Part shown: one piece after another, positions 37,501 through 46,597 of the stretch
Position numbering within the stretch: position 1 is the first letter of the stretch
How the letters are laid out: each line of letters starts with the position of its first letter
Assembly (NCBI GenBank): GCA_046349875.1
Contig: JAXMBN010000039.1
Span: forward strand, 1 to 52,323
From: JAXMBN01 sp046349875
Lineage (GTDB): Bacteria; Planctomycetota; Planctomycetia; Pirellulales; Pirellulaceae
Length of the DNA: 52,323 nt
Direction of reading: 5' to 3'
Translations under genes and position numbers: made by a program
Notes under the pieces: generated by a model
What the model saw: the letters and a program-made list of their open reading frames with translations, nothing else
The model's database searches: none
Told to the model about the DNA's origin: nothing

Positions 37501-38001
37501 AGCCTGCGCAGCGGGCGCGATCTTGGTCTGCAATGCAACAATGGCCCAGCAGTGATCGACCACCGATGGAATGGCGAAGTTGAGTAAGTAGGGTGACTGG
37601 ATTTTGGCATGCTGCCGAGCCCAGTCGAGGCTTGGTGGGCAGGTACGCCAGGTCGGGTTCGATCGTAGTTTGGATTCGTGAAGCAGAAACGCTGCCAAGG
37701 CAGTGTCTGCGTTGGGGCTATTCGCTTCGAGCCACCCTTCAAAAAGACCATCGGGCATTTCCGCCACCATGCGAAAATGATCGAAGACTAACGGAATCGG
37801 GGAGCCCGACATCAAGTGATTCGCTTGAAACGGCGTGAGTCGACGTTTGCGAATGAGATAGGCTAAGATCGCACCGGGCTCTTGAATGACTTCAGGACCA
37901 TTTTCGGCAATGAGTTGACTCGCCCATTGCCGACATTCTGCCTGGGTCGCCAACTTCAATTGAGCGATTCGTTGCCAAAGTTGGGTCGCTGTTAGTGTCA
38001 T
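34559..38001 (-). CDS. Transmembrane pseudokinase with large extracytoplasmic domain, one-base frameshift
   Basis: The ATG at 38001 is preferred over a TTG at 38019. The N-terminal 300 residues have a protein kinase fold: ALGCLWFHWMCGRPPF, YAAPEFLVPGQRPNVATDLY and the C-lobe end. The catalytic HRDxKxxN is HGRISLGQL (195-203), DFG is replaced by RDPLF, and no glycine loop or Lys is visible, so it should be catalytically dead. A long Pro/Ala/Lys linker (360-570) leads to a basic run and a transmembrane helix (MPVVGIFSFLGICVLVAILA, about 596-615). The frame then fails at about 35617-35625 (GTCGC before GCAGCAAAT); the second frame (35713 to 34559) continues AANALDADAISRFVFGPSAL through to FLP. 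One base is missing. Nearby Tad genes follow on the same strand. Confidence 0.85.
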
Positions 38002-38281
38002 CCTGGAGCCATCGAGCAAGGGCTAGGGAATGCCGTTTCCATCGTTGTCATGGGATCCCGCGCGAGAGCCCTCATTGAGGAATCCTAGACTAGTTTCCTA
38101 TAGTATACGTCGACTTGTCGGATAGCGGACCGGGGCCATCGCTTGGCTCCAACCAAATGCCACGAGTTGGCGTAGAATTGTTCGAGACGCGTCGATGTCC
38201 GACGTATGGTCCAATATCCACGGTGCCGCTCTATCGTGAGCCGCAGCGGTTGAATCTCTCCACCACCCATCCGAGGCTACA
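38002..38281. promoter_or_regulatory. Divergent intergenic region, pseudokinase / gdhA
   Basis: This 280-base gap separates divergent starts. A TATAGTATAC stretch at 38100-38110 could be part of a -10 element, but no -35 partner is convincing. Nothing else is recognised. Confidence 0.35.
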
Positions 38282-39517
38282 ATGCGGGCAGTTCAAGCGA
38301 CGGAATTTTACTTCGATCAAGCAGCCAGCCAACTCAAGATTCCGGATTGGATGCGCAAGCTTTTGGTGACTCCGAAACGCGAAGTGTCGGTTCAGGTTGC
38401 GTTCGAGCGCGACAATGGTCAGGTGGAAACGTTTGTTGGGTATCGCGTCCAGCATGACAATAGCCGAGGTCCGATGAAAGGTGGGCTTCGCTACCACCCG
38501 GCTGTAGACTTGGATGAGGTTCGTGGATTGGCGGCCCTCATGACCTGGAAGACTGCAGTGGTCGACCTTCCCTATGGCGGCGCTAAAGGGTGCGTGTCGG
38601 TCGATCCCAAGAAACTAAGCAAGAAGGAACTCGAGCGGCTAACCCGATCATTCGTCGATCAGATCCATGAGATCGTTGGTCCCGACACCGACATTCCCGC
38701 GCCTGATATGGGGACCAACCATGAAGTGATGGCATGGTTTCGCAATCAATGGGAGAAGTACCATGGATTCAATCCTGCCGTGATCACTGGAAAGCCTGTG
38801 GAAGAGTATGGAGCCAAAGGGCGCGAAGAAGCGACCGGACGTGGTGTCGGCATTCTCGCGATCAAGCTCTTGAAGCGACTTGGAAAGCGACCTCAACAGT
38901 GTCGTATCGCGATACAAGGATTTGGCAATGTGGGTTCGCATGCAGCGAAGTTTCTGAGCGAAGCCGAGTTCCCTATCGTTGGTGTTTCCGACATGAGTGG
39001 TGCGTATGTCGATCCCAACGGTCTAAACATTTCTGAGATGTTGCGGCATGCCATGAACCACGGCGGAACGCTCGAAGGCTATACCGGTGCAAAGAAGATC
39101 GATGCCGACGAGCTACTCAAGCTCGATGTCGACATGTTGATTCCGGCCGCCCTCGGGGATGTCATCACAGTAGAAAACGCAGGCGAGATTCAAAGTAAGA
39201 TCATCATCGAGGCCGCCAATGGTCCCATCTCGCCAGAAGCAGATCAACTTTTGAACGAACGAAAGATTCTCATCCTTCCCGATATTCTTGCCAATGCGGG
39301 AGGTGTGACCGTCAGTTACTTCGAGTGGGTTCAGAATCGCCAGCACTATCGATGGAGTCTCGATCGCGTGCGTCAGGAGTTAGATCACACGTTGTCCGAA
39401 GCTTTTGAAAGTGTGTGGCAACAGTCGAGTACAGCCTCGGTCGGTCTAAGAACGGCGGCCTTCATGATTGCCATCCGACGCGTTCAGCGAGCCACGGAAT
39501 TGGCAGGTATTGGTTGA
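38282..39517 (+). CDS. gdhA: Glutamate dehydrogenase (Glu/Leu/Phe/Val dehydrogenase family)
   Basis: At 411 residues the length is that of the short hexameric GDH type. Conserved blocks include GPMKGGLRYHPAVD (substrate pocket), MTWKTAVVDLPYGGAKG with the catalytic Lys, PAPDMGTNHEVMAWF, EATGRGVG, the Rossmann motif IQGFGNVGSHAAKFL, and ILPDILANAGGVTVSYFEW. It catalyses reversible oxidative deamination of glutamate to 2-oxoglutarate and ammonia; cofactor preference cannot be read safely. The last 34 bases overlap the end of the convergent comEC gene. Confidence 0.95.
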   Translation: MRAVQATEFYFDQAASQLKIPDWMRKLLVTPKREVSVQVAFERDNGQVETFVGYRVQHDNSRGPMKGGLRYHPAVDLDEVRGLAALMTWKTAVVDLPYGGAKGCVSVDPKKLSKKELERLTRSFVDQIHEIVGPDTDIPAPDMGTNHEVMAWFRNQWEKYHGFNPAVITGKPVEEYGAKGREEATGRGVGILAIKLLKRLGKRPQQCRIAIQGFGNVGSHAAKFLSEAEFPIVGVSDMSGAYVDPNGLNISEMLRHAMNHGGTLEGYTGAKKIDADELLKLDVDMLIPAALGDVITVENAGEIQSKIIIEAANGPISPEADQLLNERKILILPDILANAGGVTVSYFEWVQNRQHYRWSLDRVRQELDHTLSEAFESVWQQSSTASVGLRTAAFMIAIRRVQRATELAGIG

Positions 39518-42126
39518 GATTCCCAACCCTGGTCGGTCCAGTGGAAAGTTTCCATCATTCCATTGGAATCGATCTCGATTCGAAGGGCACCGCTGCGTTG
39601 CGTGAGCAAAACCAAACGGTCCTCGTCCGCATAGGCTTCGATGACTTTGGGACGATTGGATCGTGGTCCGCCGCTGATGGCAACGATCTTGGGACGACAC
39701 CAATCCAGCAGCGGTTTCGGCGTTTGCGATAAGCTCCCATGATGCGGTGCCAACAACACATCTACATCGCGCGAAGGGTGCCGCAGTAGAGACTGGGTGC
39801 CCGGTGCTTCGAGATCGCCAGTCAGGAGAATGCATCGCCCTCCATACTCGATGGATAAGCACAGACTATTGGCGTTATCAGAACCTGGAACTCCTCGTGG
39901 CGGCGGATGCAACGAAACGATCTTGCTATCAGCGAGTTCCATAGTACCGCCTTCAGCCCAAGTGTCCCATGTCGATGTGTGTCGCCGAAGTTGCCGAAGG
40001 GTCTCGCGTAGCTTTTCACTGCTATGACTCAACACTTGCTCGGTCGTTGCAAAACGTTGAGGTCGAAAGCGTTTGGCAATCCCTTCGATGGCGTTGTAAT
40101 GATCGGCATCCGCGTGCGATAGAAAGATCCCATCGATACGGCACAGGTTTTCATGCCATAGGACGGCAGCAATGTTTTGAAAACTTCGATCGCTGTCTCC
40201 CATGCGTCCCGCATCGTAAAGCCACGTTTCTCCATTGGGGAAATCGAGCAAGATCGAAGTACCATGCCCGACATCGATTACCGTCATCTTCAGTTTAGCA
40301 TTCTCCGCCGTCTGTTCTGATTTGCGTCCATCCAGCTCAAGCCACGACGGAAGAACGCCAGCACAGCACCAAGCAATCAATAACGTTCCCACCACGACCC
40401 GCTTCGATTTGCCAAAACCCAACACAAGAGAAAGGACCAACAATAGTCCGTAGAATCCAAGCGTCCAAGATAGAGGCGGTGCAGGAAGCCAAGCGTGTCC
40501 GAACGAAAATTCAGCAGCGTAATCGATGCACTTTTCGGAGAGCCACAAGCTAGAACCGCACGCGATTCCCCCTAGCCATTCCATAGGAGGCAACCATCCA
40601 GCAAATAAGACAACCATGAGCCCACTCAGCAAGGCAACAAACAGCGGGATCCAGAGCACGAGATTGAGAACGATCGCTATTGGCGAGATGACATGAAACG
40701 TGCTTAAGATGAGCGGCGTGGTAATCATCCAAATCCAAGTGCTCGTTCGAAGAATCTCCCAGCTTCGGTATCCTACATCGATACACCATCGTTTCCAAGC
40801 AGGATAGGACTCATACAAGAGTTGTTGAATCGGATCTGCATCGCGCTCAGGAATGAGTCGATTCATCGAAAGAACACTCAGCATGGCCACGGCAAGAAAC
40901 GACAACTGTGTTCCAACATCGAAAAGGTTGGTCGTTCGGTAAGCGAGCAAGATCAAGCCAGCCAACGCTAAGAGATTGAGCGAATGAGTCGTTCGACCAT
41001 TCCACTTTGCAATACAAATCGCTACGACCAGGATGACAGCGCGGACAACGGGAGGTTGGCCACCACAGAGGACTCCATAGCCAATGATCGTCAGACTGAT
41101 CAAAAGCAATGTGAGCTTGCGAGGAAGATGCAACAATAGGGCGAGCGTCATTAACGATATCGCTACCATATCGACATGCAATCCAGAGATGGCCAGCATA
41201 TGCATGGTCCCCGTGGCGAGCAATGATTCTTGTAGCTCCCATTCCACTTGATCTTTTTGGCCCAATACCAAAGCCGATGCTAAATTGGATTGCCCCAGAA
41301 TGACCGACCGATGAAGGGCTCGGTCTCCTTGCTCGAGGATCGTTCCCATCCATCGATCCAAACGCCATTGTTGGGTCCCTTCGAGGTGACGGACCTGCTC
41401 AGGGTTTTCAATGCGTACGCGAACAAACTGGCCTTTGCGTCGATAGTGGGCGGCAAGGTCAAATTGACCCGGATTGGTTGGTGAAGGAATGCGTTGCCAA
41501 ACGCCGTAAATTCGCAGTCGGTCTCCCGCCAGAATGTCGCGAAGATTCCCTTCAACGCTGACGGTGAGCAAGCCTTCAGCGCTTTTCCATTCGGTACGAT
41601 CGCGTACCTGCGTCATTCTCAAATCGAAGAGTGTTTGCCATTTTGCATCTTCGCCACGTTGAACACCACGGTCCTCATATTGCTGAACATCTGGTCTCCA
41701 GCGAGGAACTCCCTGCACGATTCCCTCAAGAACAACTGGACTCCACTGCGAGGTCGCAAGTTGGAAGGAACGATCGTGGCTCAGGTCGTTCAAATAGACG
41801 GAGTGCAACGAAGCAAATGATGTTAGTATCACTCCTCCAAGTGCCAAGCGACTCCATGACCAACACTTGATCAGGGCAATCAAGAAGCTCAGCAGGCATC
41901 CGACCCAAAGGAGGATCGACCAAAGAATCGACCATGATCCTGTTTGGCAAAGGCAGATTCCAACGGCAGCTGCCATCAAGAAAGGTATGAGCGGTGCTTG
42001 TTCGAGATTCTTCTGTAAGCCAATCCAGCGAACTTGCAGCTTACGTTGAAGCCAGCTCTTCATGGAACGACGACCAAAACGAGGCGATATTTCCATCGTT
42101 GCCTCGTCTTGGTTAGCCATTGCCAT
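39484..42126 (-). CDS. ComEC/Rec2 family DNA uptake channel protein
   Basis: The start at 42126 (MAMANQDEA) is a choice; the frame opens at 42222, which would overlap the esterase gene. At about 880 residues it is full length. An N-terminal DUF4131-like part with two helices (LIPFLMAAAVGICLCQTG) and OB-like region precedes the competence domain, which has the signature TGTMHMLAISGLHVDMVAIS and many membrane helices. The C-terminal metallo-beta-lactamase-like domain shows VIDVGHGTSILLDF, LSHADADHYNA (HxDxDH), LLTGDLE and APHHGSLSQT. It imports single-stranded DNA across the cytoplasmic membrane during transformation; no other competence genes are in view. Confidence 0.93.
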   Translation of the reverse strand: MAMANQDEATMEISPRFGRRSMKSWLQRKLQVRWIGLQKNLEQAPLIPFLMAAAVGICLCQTGSWSILWSILLWVGCLLSFLIALIKCWSWSRLALGGVILTSFASLHSVYLNDLSHDRSFQLATSQWSPVVLEGIVQGVPRWRPDVQQYEDRGVQRGEDAKWQTLFDLRMTQVRDRTEWKSAEGLLTVSVEGNLRDILAGDRLRIYGVWQRIPSPTNPGQFDLAAHYRRKGQFVRVRIENPEQVRHLEGTQQWRLDRWMGTILEQGDRALHRSVILGQSNLASALVLGQKDQVEWELQESLLATGTMHMLAISGLHVDMVAISLMTLALLLHLPRKLTLLLISLTIIGYGVLCGGQPPVVRAVILVVAICIAKWNGRTTHSLNLLALAGLILLAYRTTNLFDVGTQLSFLAVAMLSVLSMNRLIPERDADPIQQLLYESYPAWKRWCIDVGYRSWEILRTSTWIWMITTPLILSTFHVISPIAIVLNLVLWIPLFVALLSGLMVVLFAGWLPPMEWLGGIACGSSLWLSEKCIDYAAEFSFGHAWLPAPPLSWTLGFYGLLLVLSLVLGFGKSKRVVVGTLLIAWCCAGVLPSWLELDGRKSEQTAENAKLKMTVIDVGHGTSILLDFPNGETWLYDAGRMGDSDRSFQNIAAVLWHENLCRIDGIFLSHADADHYNAIEGIAKRFRPQRFATTEQVLSHSSEKLRETLRQLRRHTSTWDTWAEGGTMELADSKIVSLHPPPRGVPGSDNANSLCLSIEYGGRCILLTGDLEAPGTQSLLRHPSRDVDVLLAPHHGSLSQTPKPLLDWCRPKIVAISGGPRSNRPKVIEAYADEDRLVLLTQRSGALRIEIDSNGMMETFHWTDQGWESQPIPANSVAR

Positions 42127-42206
42127 GGATTCCTTGGCAAGTCTCGAATCTGTCACACTTGGATGCGGCGACACGGGATTGCGGGATAGAATGAGTGGAA
42201 GCGCGC

Positions 42207-43160
42207 CTAGCGCCAAAGCCAACGAAGGGCATCGGGAAGGATAGAGGCTCCGTGCTTGGGATTATGCGTCCCTTCTCCATAGACAAATTTGTGATCGTAT
42301 CCTTTCTCTTGAAGAACAGCCGCCATCGCTTTGTTCGCTTCCGGCCATGACCCGAACTGATTGACCAGGTCATTGGACCCATCCTGCTGAAAAATACGGA
42401 TCGGCTTCTTGTCGGTATTGCGAACGATTTCTGGATAGCGATTCCCACCGCGTATGTTCGTAAAGCTTCCAATGGTCGATAAAACCTTTCGGAATTGATC
42501 GGGCCTCTCCCAGGCGACCGTGAAGGATGCGATGCCACCACTACTTGCACCGCAAATGGCTCGCTTATCAGGATTGGAATCGACCTTCGCATGTTTCTCG
42601 ACCTCGGGAAGGATCTCCTCGATCAAGAATTTTGCAAAGGTATCACCCAACGTATCGTATTCGACACTTCGATTACGAGCGGGGGCAGGTCGGCCATCTG
42701 GACGCTTTCGTGGAGGTTCGCCAGGTGCATACGGCGCATCTCCCGGGTTGATGAATACGCCAACCATCGGTGGTATTTCTTTCTTGTGAATCAGGTTGTC
42801 GAAGACGTTTGGTACGCGCCAAGCACCGTCGCGTTTGACATAGTTGCCACCATCAAGAAAAACCATCAACGCCAACGGTGGACTCGAATCACGATCATAG
42901 TTGGCAGGAAGATAGATCCACCATTTGCGTTCAAAACCCGGATAGGTTTTGGAATTGTTCATCTCGAGAGGAAGGATCTTGCCTTGAGGTACGCCTGGCT
43001 GTTCCATCGAGTCGGGGCCGAGCACATATTGGTCGTCTGGACTCGGGGTTTTTTCTTGCTGAGCTTGAGTCTGCAAGGGAAGGAACAGGAGTGCGAGCCC
43101 GAGGCTCATGCCGAGCGTTCGGGTCCAACGATACGTGGCCCAATCCAAGATCCGATACAT
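42207..43160 (-). CDS. Secreted esterase, enterochelin-esterase (Fes)/PF00756-like
   Basis: The ATG at 43160 (MYRILDWA) is selected because it precedes a signal peptide (LGMSLGLALLFLPLQTQA). The alpha/beta-hydrolase core has KWWIYLPANY, ALMVFLDGGNYVK, nucleophile box GASSGG (residues about 210), then AWERPDQFRKVLSTIGSF, and the His region EGTHNPKHGASILPDALRW. This is the family of ferric enterobactin esterases, feruloyl esterases and antigen 85. In Planctomycetes a role in polysaccharide ester cleavage is common. The substrate is not known. Confidence 0.88.
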   Translation of the reverse strand: MYRILDWATYRWTRTLGMSLGLALLFLPLQTQAQQEKTPSPDDQYVLGPDSMEQPGVPQGKILPLEMNNSKTYPGFERKWWIYLPANYDRDSSPPLALMVFLDGGNYVKRDGAWRVPNVFDNLIHKKEIPPMVGVFINPGDAPYAPGEPPRKRPDGRPAPARNRSVEYDTLGDTFAKFLIEEILPEVEKHAKVDSNPDKRAICGASSGGIASFTVAWERPDQFRKVLSTIGSFTNIRGGNRYPEIVRNTDKKPIRIFQQDGSNDLVNQFGSWPEANKAMAAVLQEKGYDHKFVYGEGTHNPKHGASILPDALRWLWR

Positions 43161-43312
43161 GGTGATCATCCCGCCAAAGACAAAGGTAAAACATTCCACT
43201 GAATGTCTTACCTTAGCAATCGCTGAATGGCGCGACAACTAGCGACCGAGGTTCTCTACCAAGGTTATCGAATGGGTTATCAACTCAGAATCGCAGCGAG
43301 AATCGAGATCGA

Positions 43313-44944
43313 CTAGTGAGCGCAACCGGGCCCTACGGACTCGAAGAAATCGTTCCCTTTGTTGTCGACCAAAATGAAGGCAGGGAAGTCTACTACTTCG
43401 ATCTTCCAAACCGCTTCCATCCCAAGCTCTTGAAACTCGACTACGTCCACTTTGCGAATGTTCTCTTTGGCGAGAATCGCTGCGGGTCCCCCAATGCTGC
43501 CAAGATAGAATCCGCCATGCTTCTTGCAAGCATCCGTAACTTGTTTGCCACGATTCCCTTTGGCAATCATCACCATGCTTCCGCCATGAGATTGGAACAG
43601 GTCGACGTATCCATCCATTCGCCCTGCTGTGGTTGGACCAAACGAACCGCTAGGAAGTCCTTCCGGTTTCTTCGCTGGACCCGCATAGTAAACCGGATGG
43701 TCTTTGAAATACTGAGGTAGAGGTTCGCCAGCATCGAGCCGCTCTTTCAGCTTGGCGTGTGCTATATCGCGAGCCACCACGATCGGGCCGCTTAGCAATA
43801 GGCGCGTCGTCACCGGATAGCGATTCAATTCGGCCAAGATTTCGGACATCGGTCGGTTGAGATCGATTCGGACGGCTGATTCGTCCTTGCGATGCCGAAG
43901 CGCCTCGGGGATGTATCGAAGAGGTTGGGTCTCGAGTTGTTCAAGAAACACACCTTGGCGAGTGATTTTACCTTTGGCCTGGCGATCGGCGCTACATGAA
44001 ACTCCGATCCCGATGGGAAGCGAAGCACCGTGGCGTGGCAATCGAATGACACGGACATCCAACGCAAAATACTTTCCGCCAAACTGTGCTCCGATACCAC
44101 ACGTTCGCGCGACCTCCATCATCTGGGCTTCCAGTTCCAAATCACGAAAAGCCCTTCCATGAGCATTGCCAGTCGTTGGGAGATGATCGAGATACTTCGT
44201 CGATGCCATCTTGACGACTTTCATAGTCAATTCAGCAGACATGCCACCGATGACAAAAGTCAAGTGATAGGGTGGGCATGCCGCAGTTCCGAGCGATACC
44301 ATTTTATCGGTGAGGAACTTGACCAACGACTTCGGATTGAGAACGGCTCGCGTTTCTTGATACAGGTACGACTTGTTGGCCGAACCGCCTCCTTTGGCGA
44401 TGAATAAGAACTTGTATTCATCACCATCGATGGCGGCCAAATCGATTTGTGCAGGCAGATTGGTTCCCGTGTTCTTTTCATCCCACATGGTGAGAGGAGC
44501 ATTTTGAGAATAGCGAAGGTTGTTCTCGGTGTAGGCGTTGAATACGCCACGCGACAATGCCTCTTCATCACCCTCGGACCAAACAGAGTTCCCCTTCTTG
44601 CCCATAACGATGGCCGTGCCCGTATCCTGGCAGAATGGCAAAACCCCAGCGCTCGCAACATCGGCATTCTTGAGCATCGTCAGCGCAACCATTCGATCAT
44701 TGTCCGATGCTTCGGGGTCGTCGAGGATGGCAGCCACCTGCTTGAGATGCGCTGGACGCAGGAAGAAATTGATATCGTGAAACGCTTGGGAACTCAGCAA
44801 GGTCAATGCTTGTGGGTCCACTTGAACGATTTCGCGATTGCCAAACGGGACGACATCCACGTGAGCACTCGTCAGTAGTCGATATTCTGTGGTGTCTTCG
44901 CCGAGATCGAAAAGCTCTTGATAGTGAAAGGATGGAGTCGCCAT
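43313..44944 (-). CDS. Class I fumarate hydratase (4Fe-4S)
   Basis: The ATG at 44944 (MATPSFHYQELFDLG) matches family starts; the frame extends upstream to 45037. It is 543 residues long. The three probable Fe-S ligands are in LPFCQDTGTA, AACPPYHL and GVSCSADRQAKG. The alpha part has GGGSANKSYLYQ and TGNAHGRAF; the beta part has LLLSGPIVVARDIAHAKL, VYYAGPAKKPEGLPSGSFGP TTAGRMDGYVDLF and GGPAAILAKENI. It hydrates fumarate to malate in the TCA cycle. Class I is oxygen-sensitive. It is monocistronic by spacing (about 120 bases from the ABC gene upstream). Confidence 0.93.
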   Translation of the reverse strand: MATPSFHYQELFDLGEDTTEYRLLTSAHVDVVPFGNREIVQVDPQALTLLSSQAFHDINFFLRPAHLKQVAAILDDPEASDNDRMVALTMLKNADVASAGVLPFCQDTGTAIVMGKKGNSVWSEGDEEALSRGVFNAYTENNLRYSQNAPLTMWDEKNTGTNLPAQIDLAAIDGDEYKFLFIAKGGGSANKSYLYQETRAVLNPKSLVKFLTDKMVSLGTAACPPYHLTFVIGGMSAELTMKVVKMASTKYLDHLPTTGNAHGRAFRDLELEAQMMEVARTCGIGAQFGGKYFALDVRVIRLPRHGASLPIGIGVSCSADRQAKGKITRQGVFLEQLETQPLRYIPEALRHRKDESAVRIDLNRPMSEILAELNRYPVTTRLLLSGPIVVARDIAHAKLKERLDAGEPLPQYFKDHPVYYAGPAKKPEGLPSGSFGPTTAGRMDGYVDLFQSHGGSMVMIAKGNRGKQVTDACKKHGGFYLGSIGGPAAILAKENIRKVDVVEFQELGMEAVWKIEVVDFPAFILVDNKGNDFFESVGPGCAH

Positions 44945-45067
44945 AGGATTGCCGTAGGTTCGATTTCTTTTGAAAAGTGTTGGGAATGAATTGATTATAA
45001 CGCTTCCAATCGAAGGTGAATTCTTGACATGTACCATCGATTGAAGGAACGGAGTTTTCCAAGAGTA

Positions 45068-46216
45068 TTAACGGTCGAAGAGACTGCTTCGAATTTCGGA
45101 CTCCAAGGACGCTCGCTCCGCCATTGCCGTTTGAAAATCGGGTTTGCTGAGAGCGTACAGGACCGTATCTTCGAGTGTATCGATGCTGGCGTTGCGAGGT
45201 TGTCCGGTGAGCAAGGCGGTCTCTCCAAAAAAATCTCCCGCTGCGAGCTCGGCGATTTTCTCCTGATGAGGGCCTTTAAGTACTGCAACGCGACCACTTC
45301 GAATGAGATAAAAACGATCGCCTGCTGCTCCTTCTTGAAGAACTCGCGTACCTGCTGCATAGCGTTCTACCCGCATCTGATCTGCGACTTGGGTGAGCGT
45401 TCGAGGTGTAACGCCTTCAAAAACTTTGCACTGCGCGAGCATCTGGGAAATGATCGCGGCCTCGCGAACCAAGACGTCGCTACGAATACGTCCATCAATC
45501 AAGTTCACGATGCGATCGGCAACATCGAGGATACGATTGTCGTGAGTGACGATGATGATAGTCGTCTTGAGCTCTTGAGCCATGCGCTGCAATAGTTCAA
45601 CGACGGTCCGTCCACTTTGCTCATCCAATGCGGCAGTCGGCTCATCGGCAAGGACCAGTTGGGGGCGATGGACCAATCCTCGCGCAATGGCGACGCGTTG
45701 TTTTTGGCCACCCGAAAGTTGTTTGGGTTTGTGGTCGGTTCGATGTCCCAACCCGACCGCTTCGAGCATCTCTTTGGCTCGCTGGGTTTGATCGCGACGG
45801 CTACCTTGCTTGTCGACCAATTCAAGCGACATGCGGACGTTTTGCGTCGCCGTGAGCGATTCAAACAAGTTATGCGCTTGGAAGATAAATCCGACTTTCT
45901 TTCGAAATTGAACGAGCTGCTGCGCCGATGCATCATGAAGAGGTTCGCCCAAAACAAAGAGCTTTCCTTCTTGAACCCGCCGCAGGGTTCCAATCAGGGT
46001 GAGCAGAGTCGTTTTTCCCGAACCGCTCGGCCCGGTCATGATGATGATTTCCCCTGGGTAAACCGTCATCGTATTGTCAAATAAGACTTGCTTTCGAAGA
46101 TCTCCCGTCCCGAAATAATGCTGCAATCCAATGGCTTGGATCGAGGGCTCTTCCTGGCGGTGAACGCCAGTTCGAGTCGCCACGGCAGCATGAGGATCGG
46201 GGAGGTGTGGTTGCAA
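45068..46216 (-). CDS. DevA-like ABC transporter ATPase fused to a cyclic-nucleotide-binding domain
   Basis: Residues 28-250 form an ABC ATPase of the MacB/LolD/DevA group: Walker A GPSGSGKTTLL, Q-loop in KKVGFIFQAHNLFESLTATQN, signature LSGGQKQRVAIARGL, Walker B LVLADEPTAALDE and switch His in IIVTHDNRI. Residues about 265-382 form a Crp/cNMP domain (GTRVLQEGAAGDRFYLIRSG) with an intact phosphate-binding cassette, FFGETALLTGQPRNAS. The conserved Arg and Ala-Ser that contact the cyclic phosphate are present. It is divergent from the fusion protein and two permease genes at 46596-50197, which lack an ATPase, so it is their likely motor. The domain suggests cAMP or cGMP gating. Confidence 0.9.
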   Translation of the reverse strand: MQPHLPDPHAAVATRTGVHRQEEPSIQAIGLQHYFGTGDLRKQVLFDNTMTVYPGEIIIMTGPSGSGKTTLLTLIGTLRRVQEGKLFVLGEPLHDASAQQLVQFRKKVGFIFQAHNLFESLTATQNVRMSLELVDKQGSRRDQTQRAKEMLEAVGLGHRTDHKPKQLSGGQKQRVAIARGLVHRPQLVLADEPTAALDEQSGRTVVELLQRMAQELKTTIIIVTHDNRILDVADRIVNLIDGRIRSDVLVREAAIISQMLAQCKVFEGVTPRTLTQVADQMRVERYAAGTRVLQEGAAGDRFYLIRSGRVAVLKGPHQEKIAELAAGDFFGETALLTGQPRNASIDTLEDTVLYALSKPDFQTAMAERASLESEIRSSLFDR

Positions 46217-46595
46217 GATCGGTCATTCCCTATAGCATGAAAGCATCAACTTTAGCGTTTGCGTAGAATGAGAGGAATACGACGATAAGGGAAGCGTGGC
46301 TCGCCCGAATCCGATTGCGGCCCCAATTCCCGTCGAAGGAAACTCGACTTCGGACCAATTGCCAGTCGATTCAAGTCGGAGAATGCTGGCAAAGCTCAGA
46401 CGAATCCTTGATCCCAAGTTGGAATCCTTGGGGAAGGCCCAAATTGCGATCGACCAACAAAGGGAGGGAACTCGAACAATTTGGTAGGAACGGATGAGGC
46501 AGGGATGACGCCACGGAAGACCAAGGAGGGGTGAGTCTATTTTTGTTCATAGGTACCATTTTTCTTGGGTGCCATTTTCCCTAGGTGCCATCTTC
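46217..46595. promoter_or_regulatory. Divergent intergenic region, ABC ATPase / fusion protein
   Basis: This 379-base gap should carry promoters in both directions. The right end holds three exact-period direct repeats (46552-46597). No other structure or coding frame was convincing. Confidence 0.45.
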
Positions 46596-46597
46596 AT
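46552..46597 (+). repeat. Three direct repeats, exact 16-bp period, just upstream of a start codon
   Basis: GGTACCATTTTTC starts at 46552, GGTGCCATTTTCC at 46568 and GGTGCCATCTTC at 46584. The period is exactly 16 bases, and the third copy abuts the ATG at 46596. They may be operator sites or a recent tandem duplication. Confidence 0.75.
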
